A stretch of 64,000 nucleotides of DNA. Source: a virus. The stretch lies in the IMG/VR virus record IMGVR_UViG_3300032236_000771, positions 1-64,000 of that record. One strand, 5' to 3'. The translations under genes were made by a program, and so were the position numbers. Each line of letters opens with the position of its first letter. The first letter of the stretch is position 1. Below are positions 58,088 through 64,000 of the stretch, in pieces. Below the pieces are notes generated by a model that saw only the letters and a program-made list of their open reading frames with translations, did no database searches and was not told where the DNA came from.

Positions 58088-58113
58088 ATTTGGCTACTTT
58101 GGCCACTTTGGCA
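58088..58113. repeat. 9-bp repeat cluster 2
   Basis: ATTTGGCT, ACTTTGGCC and ACTTTGGCA are contiguous at 58088-58113, same orientation as cluster 1. Confidence 0.7.
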
Positions 58114-58121
58114 GGGGTCGC

Positions 58122-58130
58122 TGTGGATAC
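58122..58130. other. DnaA-box-like site
   Basis: TGTGGATAC matches the complement of the DnaA box (TGTGGATAA) in 8 of 9 positions and is 8 nt from the 9-bp repeats. Confidence 0.45.
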
Positions 58131-58457
58131 GACCAGCTCTACACACCAGGTCTGGCTTGGTATCAGGTATGAGATTGGCTTCTAACGCCTTTTCAGGCGG
58201 TGGGTGGGGTGATTACCTATTTAGGGGGGGTCGTGGCTTCTACGGGCATTCTGGGGCTGTTTAGGCCATACGCGATCTAAACCCTATTCTGTGAGTATCC
58301 TGTGAGTTCTAGGTTTTACTTGACTTTGAGCTGCATCTGTGATTCTTCCGTTTTGCTGTGAATGTCCTGTGAGCTCTTGTTATCTCTCTCTTCTTTGTGT
58401 ATCCTTCTCCATCTGGATGCTGTGAGTTTGCTTGGTGTTCCCTGGTCGTTCCCTGTG

Positions 58458-58475
58458 AAGGGGGCAAGCCCCCTT
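58458..58475. promoter_or_regulatory. GC-rich hairpin 1
   Basis: AAGGGGGC (58458-58465) and GCCCCCTT (58468-58475) are a perfect inverted repeat. No T run follows, so termination is not implied. It lies upstream of the rightward operon. Confidence 0.45.
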
Positions 58476-58651
58476 TGACCCCCGAGGGCAGGGGCGTTTC
58501 ATACCTTGTATATATGGCGATAGGGGGCTGGCAATTCGCGATCTCAGCTTGCTGGCAACTTGCTGGGAATTACGATTTTTTAGGTGTCGGTGTTTGCTTT
58601 TGTCGGTGGGTTGTGCTTGGATTGGTCTTGTCGGGTAATTACCGACACCGA

Positions 58652-58680
58652 GAGCGGGGGCAACCCCCTGGCCCCCGCTC
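58652..58680. promoter_or_regulatory. GC-rich hairpin 2
   Basis: GAGCGGGGGC (58652-58661) and GCCCCCGCTC (58671-58680) form a 10-bp stem with a 9-nt loop, 37 nt before the first rightward ATG. It could affect translation or transcript stability. Confidence 0.5.
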
Positions 58681-58716
58681 TCATCAAACCAACAGGGGGG
58701 ACAGGGGCACCACCAA

Positions 58717-58935
58717 ATGGACATCCGTCTTCACCTTCACGACCAAAGCGTTCGTATCTTCTGGGGGACAGAGCTCAAACCAATGACCTTTGACCAACCA
58801 ATTGCGAATGACGACACCCTTCGGTGTGTCTTCTGCTCAAACGAAACCGAGCCAATGTTGTGGTGGCAATGGAGCAACCACCTAGCCAACCACCACAACT
58901 TCACCATTCTGGGCAACACCAAGGCAGGCAACTAA
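58717..58935 (+). CDS. Small zinc-finger-like protein, first rightward gene
   Basis: This protein has 72 residues: CVFCSNETEPMLWWQWSNHL then ANHH, a CxxC...HxxxHH set likely to hold zinc. The start may be the ATG at 58717 or the one at 58783 (50 residues); neither has a strong ribosome site. The stop shares one base with the next start. Probably an early gene. Confidence 0.6.
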   Translation: MDIRLHLHDQSVRIFWGTELKPMTFDQPIANDDTLRCVFCSNETEPMLWWQWSNHLANHHNFTILGNTKAGN

Positions 58936-59219
58936 TGAGCAACTTAGCGAAACTGGCCACCCGCCTGGGCGGTCTTGGAATCACCGCCGAATATGACGGC
59001 AACTACTGGGCGGGGGGAATCGAAGGCGTTTATGTGCCACTCCGTGAAGGTGTTGGAATCGGTATCGGTGAAACTTGGGATGAACCAACCAAGACCTTCA
59101 CCATTTGGCTCAATGCCGAACCAACCGAAGGGCAGGAGCAACTGACCTACACCAACCGACCAACCGAGCTCATTGCCAACTTGGTGGCAATGTTCCAGCA
59201 GAAGGGAATCACCAACTAA
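58935..59219 (+). CDS. Hypothetical early protein
   Basis: From the ATG at 58935 (TAATG overlap) this encodes 94 residues (MSNLAKLATRLGGLGITAEY...). A strand-rich middle (GIEGVYVPLREGVGIGIG; KTFTIWLNAEP) and a helical end. Not recognised. It shares one base with the next gene. Confidence 0.65.
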   Translation: MSNLAKLATRLGGLGITAEYDGNYWAGGIEGVYVPLREGVGIGIGETWDEPTKTFTIWLNAEPTEGQEQLTYTNRPTELIANLVAMFQQKGITN

Positions 59220-59455
59220 TGGCACTTTACGACACCAGCCTGAAACAAGTCCCCGCAATCACGCCTGACCCGGCCCAGCCCTTGACCCGTGCTGAGATTC
59301 ACGCCATCTCGGTGGCCTTGATTGTGCTTCGTGATAGGCACATTGCTGCCCACTACCGAGCCAAAGACCCAAGCAACGAAACCCACAACCGACAGGCGGG
59401 CGACTACCTAGACCAGCTCCGCCGCAAGGTCGAACTAATGAAGGAGAGCAACTAA
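59219..59455 (+). CDS. Helical hypothetical early protein
   Basis: From the ATG at 59219 this encodes 78 residues (MALYDTSLKQVPAITPDPAQ...) with two helices (TRAEIHAISVALIVLRDRHI; AGDYLDQLRRKVELM). One-base overlaps on both sides. Not recognised. Confidence 0.65.
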   Translation: MALYDTSLKQVPAITPDPAQPLTRAEIHAISVALIVLRDRHIAAHYRAKDPSNETHNRQAGDYLDQLRRKVELMKESN

Positions 59456-59649
59456 TGAAGAAGACCGAAGTTGAGCGTTGCGAGCGTTGCGACCGCCCGG
59501 CCACCGCAGAAGTGTGGTGTGCGACCCATTATCGCCAATGGTTGAGCGAGTGGGCTTGTGAGTGTGGCGAAGTCAATGGGGGCGGCATAAACCGATTCAC
59601 CAAGCGTTGCGGATTCTGTGGCAAGGCCAACGAAGAAGGGGGCAAGTGA
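59455..59649 (+). CDS. Zinc-ribbon early protein
   Basis: This 64-residue protein has CERCDRPATAEVWCATHYRQ and ECGEVNGGG and CGFCGKANEEG, giving two probable zinc sites. Such tiny ribbons often bind host proteins or nucleic acid. TAATG and TGATG-type junctions with neighbours. Confidence 0.65.
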   Translation: MKKTEVERCERCDRPATAEVWCATHYRQWLSEWACECGEVNGGGINRFTKRCGFCGKANEEGGK

Positions 59650-59903
59650 TGAGCAACATTTGGACAGCAGACCGAGCCACCAAGGCCACAACCGAAGACC
59701 TGACCAAAGCCTGGGCGATATTCCACCAAGCCCACGGGTGGCTAATGGCCAGCCCTTGGGACAGCACCCGCCACGCCGATGACCTGCTCCACGATTGGCA
59801 GGTTATCGAAGACGAGCTCGTGAAGCGGGGGGTTCTTGACCCCGAAGAAGAAGACCACACCTACACCTTGGCGGATGTTCTGCCGAGTGAGTTCATCTAC
59901 TAG
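59649..59903 (+). CDS. Hypothetical early protein
   Basis: From the ATG at 59649 this encodes 84 residues (MSNIWTADRATKATTEDLTK...). Helical with Trp and His residues, ending in an acidic DPEEEDHTYTLADVLPSEF. The start overlaps the upstream TGA as TGATG. Not recognised. Confidence 0.63.
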   Translation: MSNIWTADRATKATTEDLTKAWAIFHQAHGWLMASPWDSTRHADDLLHDWQVIEDELVKRGVLDPEEEDHTYTLADVLPSEFIY

Positions 59904-59912
59904 AAGGGAAGA

Positions 59913-60281
59913 ATGAAGATGAGCAAAGCAACATTGACCGAGCAGGAGAAGGCCGACATTGCCCAGCGAGTAGCCAAGGGGCTAGGAGCGGGTGGCAAGT
60001 TGGTTGTCGCAATCCACCGCACGAGCCAAAGTAATCTGTCGTATTCGTATTCCATTCGCTTGGTGTATCCAACTGACCAAGGCCTTAGCGACCTATGGCT
60101 GAACTATTGGTTCGCCGCCGAGTATGGCGAGAGCCTGACCAAGCAAGATTGGCTCAAAGGCCAAGGTGTTGGGACTGACCGCTACTTCTTGGCGGGCTAT
60201 GAGCTCGGCGGTCTGTTGGTCAAGCGTGGCCTAATCGAAGACCGCTACATTCCCGCCCGTCAAGTCTTGGCGATTGCTTAG
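59913..60281 (+). CDS. Hypothetical early protein
   Basis: This 122-residue protein (MKMSKATLTEQEKADIAQRV...) has a helical start, strands (KLVVAIHRTSQSNLSYSYSI) and WLKGQGVGTDRYFLAGYELG. Initiation may also be at Met3. An AGAAGGGAAGA ribosome site precedes it. Not recognised. Confidence 0.64.
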   Translation: MKMSKATLTEQEKADIAQRVAKGLGAGGKLVVAIHRTSQSNLSYSYSIRLVYPTDQGLSDLWLNYWFAAEYGESLTKQDWLKGQGVGTDRYFLAGYELGGLLVKRGLIEDRYIPARQVLAIA

Positions 60282-60292
60282 GGGGCCGGGGA

Positions 60293-60562
60293 ATGAGCGA
60301 GTTGGTCAAGATTGAGCAGGAGAGCTTCGTGGCTCGTATCTATCCGCACGGGGAAGGCTTCGTGCTGGTGTGGAATGATTATGCCGTGAATGAATGGGTG
60401 GAGAGATTCACCACGCTCCCGCAGGCCATAGCCCGCTTGGCTCTGTTGGTCCAGGCTGTGGAGAGCGACAGGGGCTTTACCAAGTGGGCTGGCGAGTTCG
60501 CAAGCGACGCGGAAGCGTGGTTCGATAGCCAACTGAATCAAGAGAATGGGAAGGTGGCCTAA
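60293..60562 (+). CDS. Hypothetical early protein
   Basis: This protein has 89 residues: MSELVKIEQESFVARIYPHG, then VLVWNDYAVNEWVERFTTLP and FASDAEAWFDSQLNQE. A small strand-plus-helix plan. One-base overlap with the next gene. Not recognised. Confidence 0.63.
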   Translation: MSELVKIEQESFVARIYPHGEGFVLVWNDYAVNEWVERFTTLPQAIARLALLVQAVESDRGFTKWAGEFASDAEAWFDSQLNQENGKVA

Positions 60563-60780
60563 TGCTGGTTGTGATTGCGAAGGGTGTCGAAGTGCTTGCT
60601 GTATCCACTAAGCGAGATTATGAGCAGGCAGGCATTGCCGAGCTCTGGTGGCAAGAGCAGGCGGTGGAAGCCCCCGCCAACTTGGTGGCTGCCTATCAGC
60701 AAGCCCTTGCCCAAGTCCTAGACCTAGGCCACGCCTTGGAGCAAGTCCAGGCACGAGCCGGGCAGGGGCAGGCCGAGTGA
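60562..60780 (+). CDS. Hypothetical early protein
   Basis: This 72-residue protein (MLVVIAKGVEVLAVSTKRDY...) has strands at the start, then a long helix (LVAAYQQALAQVLDLGHALE). Last gene before a 119-nt gap that holds a promoter-like element. Not recognised. Confidence 0.62.
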   Translation: MLVVIAKGVEVLAVSTKRDYEQAGIAELWWQEQAVEAPANLVAAYQQALAQVLDLGHALEQVQARAGQGQAE

Positions 60781-60843
60781 TTGTTTGTGTTGGCTGGCAG
60801 TTTGCTGTGAAGTTCAGTTTTTTGTGTGTCGCTATTGTTATGT

Positions 60844-60860
60844 CCCAAAGTGTAGGATAA
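60844..60860 (+). promoter_or_regulatory. Early promoter-like element, copy A
   Basis: CCCAAAGTGTAGGATAA lies 40 nt before the ATG at 60900. Copies B and C are at 62183 and 63935, also 29-33 nt before starts. GGATAA may act as the -10. Confidence 0.6.
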
Positions 60861-60899
60861 ACTCCTACTTATCAAACGCTCAATGAAGGAGAGCAGAGA

Positions 60900-61457
60900 A
60901 TGAAGAAGACCGAGTTAGTTGTAGGCCGAGAGTATGCCTACTCAACCAAGAGCAACCCGACCTGGGTTGAGCGGGTCAAGGTGCTAGACCTGAACCCAAA
61001 GCTTCTATGGCGAGATGCCAAGGGCAGTATCGAAGTGGAGTTCATCCGCACGGATCGCGAAACGGGCGAAGACAAAGCAGGTTCGCCAACCAAAGTTCTA
61101 GGCCGATACCTGATTGGCGAATACCGAGAAGCAGTCGCAAACATTGAGATTGCCAAGCGGGATAAAGAGATTGCCTATCTCCGCCGACAGGCAAACGAGA
61201 GAGAGCAGCGGGACTTCTTGGAAGGCCGGGTAAAGCCACTTCTCAAAGAAGTCTTAGAAGGCCAGTCGTATTCGATTCGCTTCGATTCATCGCGAACCTA
61301 TCAGCCATTCACTTTGGAGCTATCTCGTGAAGGTCTGCGAGTGCTTGTCGAAGACTTGCGAATCGGCAAGCACAACGCTGCCCGCTTGGAGAATGTCCTG
61401 CTGGAATTGGAGCGGGTTCGTGCCGAGCAGGCCAAGACCGAGAGCGTGGTGGCCTAA
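60900..61457 (+). CDS. Helical early protein
   Basis: This 185-residue protein (MKKTELVVGREYAYSTKSNP...) begins with a small beta domain (VKVLDLNPKLLWRDAKGSIE) followed by a long coiled coil (NIEIAKRDKEIAYLRRQANE) and a helical end. A strong RBS (AAGGAGAG) lies 8 nt upstream. It starts the second rightward unit. Not recognised. Confidence 0.67.
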   Translation: MKKTELVVGREYAYSTKSNPTWVERVKVLDLNPKLLWRDAKGSIEVEFIRTDRETGEDKAGSPTKVLGRYLIGEYREAVANIEIAKRDKEIAYLRRQANEREQRDFLEGRVKPLLKEVLEGQSYSIRFDSSRTYQPFTLELSREGLRVLVEDLRIGKHNAARLENVLLELERVRAEQAKTESVVA

Positions 61458-61777
61458 TGGAGAAGCAGTTGTTTGCCCGGTGTAAAGCCCGTGCCGAGTT
61501 TGAGATTCTAGACGACATTAGTCGGGGCTATGTCCCGCTGTCGGTCAAAGCGTTTGACGAGATTCACGCGTTTATGGACGCGAATTGCTATGGCGGTGTA
61601 GCCGATTCTGCGGGTGTCTTTTCGCGATCAGCATTCCCGACCACGGAAGACTGGCTGGCCTTCGTGGGAGAGCTTCACGCTCACCTAGACGGGTGGATAA
61701 AGTCGGGGTCAATGGCTCACGACTTCGGGCAGTTCTATGGCGAAGTCCTGACCTGGGGCAAGGTGGGCGAGAAGTGA
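61457..61777 (+). CDS. Hypothetical early protein
   Basis: This 106-residue protein (MEKQLFARCKARAEFEILDD...) is mixed helical with SAFPTTEDWLAFVGELHAHL in the second half. TAATG overlap with the previous gene and a GTGA overlap with the next. Not recognised. Confidence 0.65.
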   Translation: MEKQLFARCKARAEFEILDDISRGYVPLSVKAFDEIHAFMDANCYGGVADSAGVFSRSAFPTTEDWLAFVGELHAHLDGWIKSGSMAHDFGQFYGEVLTWGKVGEK

Positions 61778-62133
61778 TTACCCAAGTCCTGCCTATGGTC
61801 AATACGGATGAGCCTGATGTGGCCTATCGAATCGTTGGGAAGATAGACACCGACCAAGAGTTCTTCGCCTATGCGGAAGAGTTCTTGGAAGGTGAGTGGC
61901 AACCCGTTGAGAGCATTCAGTATCAGCGTGATTCGGTCAGCGTTCCAAACTTGGAGTATGACCCTGATGTGCTTCACTTCTTCGCAATGACTTGTAATCT
62001 CACCAAGCCGGGCGATTCATTCGATTGGCAGGCCAGTCGCAAGCTGGTGGATAGCCATACCTTGGTCTTCTTCGTGAATGGAGAATACCTAAGCCAAAGC
62101 GGTTCGCGATTCGTAAGCGTTATCGAATCGTAA
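61774..62133 (+). CDS. Hypothetical early protein
   Basis: The GTG at 61774 overlaps the upstream stop as GTGA, giving 119 residues; an ATG at 61795 would give 112. The body (VAYRIVGKIDTDQEFFAYAE, then FAMTCNLTKPGDSFDWQA, VFFVNGEYL) is mixed strand and helix and acidic. It is the last gene of the second unit. Not recognised. Confidence 0.62.
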   Translation: MITQVLPMVNTDEPDVAYRIVGKIDTDQEFFAYAEEFLEGEWQPVESIQYQRDSVSVPNLEYDPDVLHFFAMTCNLTKPGDSFDWQASRKLVDSHTLVFFVNGEYLSQSGSRFVSVIES

Positions 62134-62182
62134 TCAAACAAAGCCTGTCGCCTGTTGTTTGTGTTGGGCAAGTGCGGCAGAA

Positions 62183-62198
62183 TCAAAGTGTCGGATAA
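62183..62198 (+). promoter_or_regulatory. Early promoter-like element, copy B
   Basis: TCAAAGTGTCGGATAA is 29 nt before the ATG at 62227. The 11-mer CAAAGTGTCGG is also present in the control region on the minus strand at 57871-57881. Confidence 0.6.
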
Positions 62199-62226
62199 CG
62201 ACAGACAGAGAATGAAGGAGCGGTAA

Positions 62227-62811
62227 ATGGAATTAGCAAACATCAAAGCGGCCTTCGGCGTGATCGCGAAGAAGGGTATCACGACCAGGCTGAATGTAAT
62301 GTCGTGCTGTCGCAGTTGTGCGGTTGCCGAGTTCCCGTATGCGGATGATGTGCCAATGATTTGGACATTCGGCGGTCAGGGCAACCGAATCACTAGGACA
62401 GACAGCCCCGAAGAAGTGTGGGTCTATCACGGGAATCTCTCCAAAGACGGAGAGCTCACGCCGAGCGGCCGGGTGGTCGTGGCAGCGTTTGAGCAGGCGG
62501 GCTTCGCCATTGACTGGGAAGGTCAGAGCGAGCATAAGGCCATTCGCCTTACCGACGCGAAGCCAGTCGAAGATGAGTTTGGCGATTGCGATAAGTGCGG
62601 TGGCAAGTATGAGCTTGGATCGCGAGAAGGTCGCTGTGGCGATTGCGGTAATTGCTCCAAGTGCTGCGACCACAACGGAGCTTGGGTCTGCCCTACTTGC
62701 CACTACGAATGCCACCAAGACATTGCCAAGGGCGAGTGCGGGTCTTGTGCGGACTGCCACGCCTATCACCACGGGAATTGCCAGGTCTATCACGAGAAGG
62801 AGATTGTCTAA
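62227..62811 (+). CDS. Cys-rich zinc-binding early protein
   Basis: This protein has 194 residues. The N-terminal 120 have ITTRLNVMSCCRSCAVAEFP and GNLSKDGELTPSGRVVVAAF. The C-terminal 75 hold at least 16 Cys in CDKCGG, CGDCGNCSKCCDH, CPTCHYECH and CGSCADCHAY, which could bind several zinc ions, like B-box or LIM-type clusters. Probably a protein- or RNA-binding early factor. Not recognised further. Confidence 0.7.
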   Translation: MELANIKAAFGVIAKKGITTRLNVMSCCRSCAVAEFPYADDVPMIWTFGGQGNRITRTDSPEEVWVYHGNLSKDGELTPSGRVVVAAFEQAGFAIDWEGQSEHKAIRLTDAKPVEDEFGDCDKCGGKYELGSREGRCGDCGNCSKCCDHNGAWVCPTCHYECHQDIAKGECGSCADCHAYHHGNCQVYHEKEIV

Positions 62812-63047
62812 TGACCACCAAAGCAGAGCTCATTGAGTTCATTCAGAAGCGTTATTCAGATGACGAGCAGTTGGTCTGGCAGATTGTGAGCCGGGATGAC
62901 TTGGTTGATGTCGTCAGCGACCTAAACACTTGGGAGCGATTCGTGGCCTATGCCGAGCAGTATTCGACCTTGGCAACACCATTCAGCGATTCTGCTGTTG
63001 AGCAGTATCAGGACTTCGCAGAGAAGTGTGGAGAAGAGAATGACTGA
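62811..63047 (+). CDS. Hypothetical early protein
   Basis: From the ATG at 62811 (TAATG overlap) this encodes 78 residues (MTTKAELIEFIQKRYSDDEQ...). Helical and acidic. It overlaps the next gene by 8 nt. Not recognised. Confidence 0.63.
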   Translation: MTTKAELIEFIQKRYSDDEQLVWQIVSRDDLVDVVSDLNTWERFVAYAEQYSTLATPFSDSAVEQYQDFAEKCGEEND

Positions 63048-63336
63048 CCACGAAGCGGTCTATGTTTTCGACTGCCCAAGTTGCGGTGGCTTCTATGGCG
63101 AGAATGCTCTCACCAGCGACAACCGCCTGCTTTGCCCTAAGTGCTATGCGGAGCAGAGCATTCCAAGCCCGTATGTGGAGCGTATGCTCACGAGCTACGA
63201 GGTCGAACCATTCACCGACCACTTGCGGGACTGCTCCCACGAATGGTTGGTCGAAGCCCGGCTGACCTGGTGCGAGTATTGCGGAGCAAGCGAAACAGAA
63301 GTTCAGAATTACCTAGCCAAAGGAGAAGGCGAATGA
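63040..63336 (+). CDS. Two-zinc-ribbon early protein
   Basis: From the ATG at 63040 this encodes 98 residues with FDCPSCGGFYGENALTSDNR and LCPKCYAE, then DCSHEWLVEARLTWCEYCGA. Two CxxC ribbons are likely. It overlaps the next gene as ATGA. Not recognised. Confidence 0.67.
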   Translation: MTDHEAVYVFDCPSCGGFYGENALTSDNRLLCPKCYAEQSIPSPYVERMLTSYEVEPFTDHLRDCSHEWLVEARLTWCEYCGASETEVQNYLAKGEGE

Positions 63337-63905
63337 GCAGCAACGAAGAATTGGTAGAAGTCTTGGAGAATGGTCAAGGCCACCGAGTAGCCATTTACTA
63401 CGACAACGAAGCGGAATGCCCATTGCTCTGGTGGGACAACCTTGGTTGCCAACTCATCAGCTCTGGTCGCAACATCAGCGACTTCGGCACGACCGAAGAG
63501 GATGACTGGCACAGCGACTTGGTTCGGGACTTGATTCGCGATCACAAAGACACCTATGTCCAAGAAGAATTGGAGCAGCGTATCCGTGAGTATTTTGACG
63601 GGTATGGCGAAGGCGAGTATGCGGTTTCATTCCGAACGCTTCGTGGTGCTACCCAGGGCGAGTGGGCAAAGGTTGTCTTCTATGGCGAGAGCAGCGAAGA
63701 CCTAGACCGAGCGGCGAGATACACCGAAGCGTGGTTCGCTGGTGAAGTCTTCTTTTTGGCTCACGAAGTCGAAGTCATCTACACCTCACCGAATGGCAAC
63801 ACCAAGAAGTTTTGGGAGCTTGCGGATGACGAAGCCCTATCGGGCAACTATCTTGACCCATTGCCAAAGACTTACGAAGAGGCATTGGCAATTATCACAG
63901 GTTGA
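63333..63905 (+). CDS. Hypothetical early protein
   Basis: The ATG at 63333 overlaps the upstream TGA (ATGA), giving 190 residues (MSSNEELVEVLENGQGHRVA...). Acidic, rich in Trp and Tyr, with strand-like CPLLWWDNLGCQLISSG and helical LEQRIREYFDGYGEGEYAVS. Last complete gene. Not recognised. Confidence 0.64.
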   Translation: MSSNEELVEVLENGQGHRVAIYYDNEAECPLLWWDNLGCQLISSGRNISDFGTTEEDDWHSDLVRDLIRDHKDTYVQEELEQRIREYFDGYGEGEYAVSFRTLRGATQGEWAKVVFYGESSEDLDRAARYTEAWFAGEVFFLAHEVEVIYTSPNGNTKKFWELADDEALSGNYLDPLPKTYEEALAIITG

Positions 63906-63934
63906 TAACGAATCAACCAAAGGCCTATGCCTGA

Positions 63935-63951
63935 CCAAGAGTGTCGGATAA
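63935..63951 (+). promoter_or_regulatory. Early promoter-like element, copy C
   Basis: CCAAGAGTGTCGGATAA is 32 nt before the ATG at 63984. It starts a further rightward unit beyond the window. Confidence 0.58.
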
Positions 63952-63983
63952 GGTCGAACCAACTAAACCAAAGAAGGAGAGCA

Positions 63984-64000
63984 ATGCGAACTCTAACCTG
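63984..64000 (+). CDS. Start of a further early gene (partial)
   Basis: ATG at 63984 follows AAGGAGAG at the usual distance. Only five codons (MRTLT) are inside the window. Confidence 0.6.

Larger units (their letters stand above)
58082..58459. repeat. Eight CTGTGA repeats
   Basis: CTGTGA[AGT] occurs at 58082, 58289, 58300, 58337, 58356, 58367, 58420 and 58453, all in the same orientation. Two pairs (58289/58300 and 58356/58367) are spaced exactly 11 bp, one helical turn, as if bound by a dimer. Confidence 0.6.
57774..58716. other. Divergent control region / origin candidate
   Basis: This is 943 nt without a convincing gene between leftward and rightward operons. In order it holds promoter-like repeat copy 2, a parS palindrome, an AAAGTGTCGG site, three 9-bp repeats, promoter-like repeat copy 3, tandem 11-bp repeats, three more 9-bp repeats, a DnaA-box-like site, CTGTGA repeats and two GC hairpins. 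Long reading frames on both strands at 58380-58786 have no protein-like composition. The density of repeats and strand switch suggest an origin and early control region. Confidence 0.7.

Noticed and set aside
58380-58786. Long frames on both strands (114 and 129 codons) in the control region
   Set aside because: They overlap each other and many repeats, have odd composition (Trp/Cys/Arg-rich), no ribosome sites and no protein-like pattern.

Overview
The window is about 64 kb of a large, tightly packed double-stranded DNA phage genome with a contractile tail (myovirus morphology). Recognisable parts are a large terminase, a portal, a scaffold, an N4-gp56-type major capsid protein, a tail sheath and gp19-type tube, a tape measure with an M23 peptidase, gp25, gp6/J, gp5 and hub baseplate proteins, long collagen-like fibres, a replisome and lysis genes. 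No integrase, repressor or CRISPR array is visible. The host is probably an actinobacterium. This rests on inference: several genes seem to have leaderless promoters (a -10 box 6-7 nt before the ATG), the DUF2746-like membrane protein is of a type I associate with actinophages, and a perfect GTTTCACGTGAAAC parS palindrome is present.

Layout. From 1 to 57.8 kb every supported gene is on the minus strand, so transcription runs from high to low coordinates. Positions 57.8-52 kb hold small accessory proteins: two ParB/Srx-fold proteins, two ADP-ribosyltransferase-like proteins, a GNAT acetyltransferase, helical proteins and an acidic Ala/Pro protein. Positions 52-48 kb hold an Hsp20, tRNA-Asn, an HNH nuclease, a metallopeptidase, a FmdB-like zinc ribbon, a lipoprotein NlpC/P60 hydrolase and a HAD phosphatase. 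Positions 47.9-45 kb are the lysis cassette (CHAP endolysin, holin candidates) and virion genes. Positions 45-36 kb carry the head genes: terminase, an HNH nuclease, a frame-disrupted portal, scaffold and capsid. Positions 35.9-21.8 kb carry neck proteins that flank a fibre cassette with collagen-like fibres, a Cys-rich fibre, two glycosyltransferases and associated unknown proteins. Positions 21.8-19.5 kb are a run of tiny basic genes. Positions 19.5-4.3 kb hold tail terminator, sheath, tube, chaperones, tape measure and baseplate in contractile-tail order. Positions 4.3-1 kb hold replication genes (HTH initiator-like, DnaC-like loader, DnaB-like helicase, CHC2 primase).

Positions 57.8-58.7 kb are a non-coding divergent control region. 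It contains the parS palindrome, tandem 9-bp and 11-bp repeats, a DnaA-box-like site, eight CTGTGA repeats, three copies of a promoter-like repeat and GC-rich hairpins, and is the best origin/control candidate here. From 58.7 kb to the end genes run on the plus strand: at least 16 small, translationally coupled genes of mostly unknown function, several with zinc ribbons, in three or more units that each start after a repeated CAAAGTGTCGGATAA-like element. They look like early host-takeover genes.

The most distinctive points are a candidate fibre-glycosylation cassette beside GPT-type collagen fibres, an 18-cysteine insertion in a fibre domain, the parS-bearing control region, compact terminator-promoter-leaderless-gene junctions, and a portal gene interrupted by a +1 frame change.
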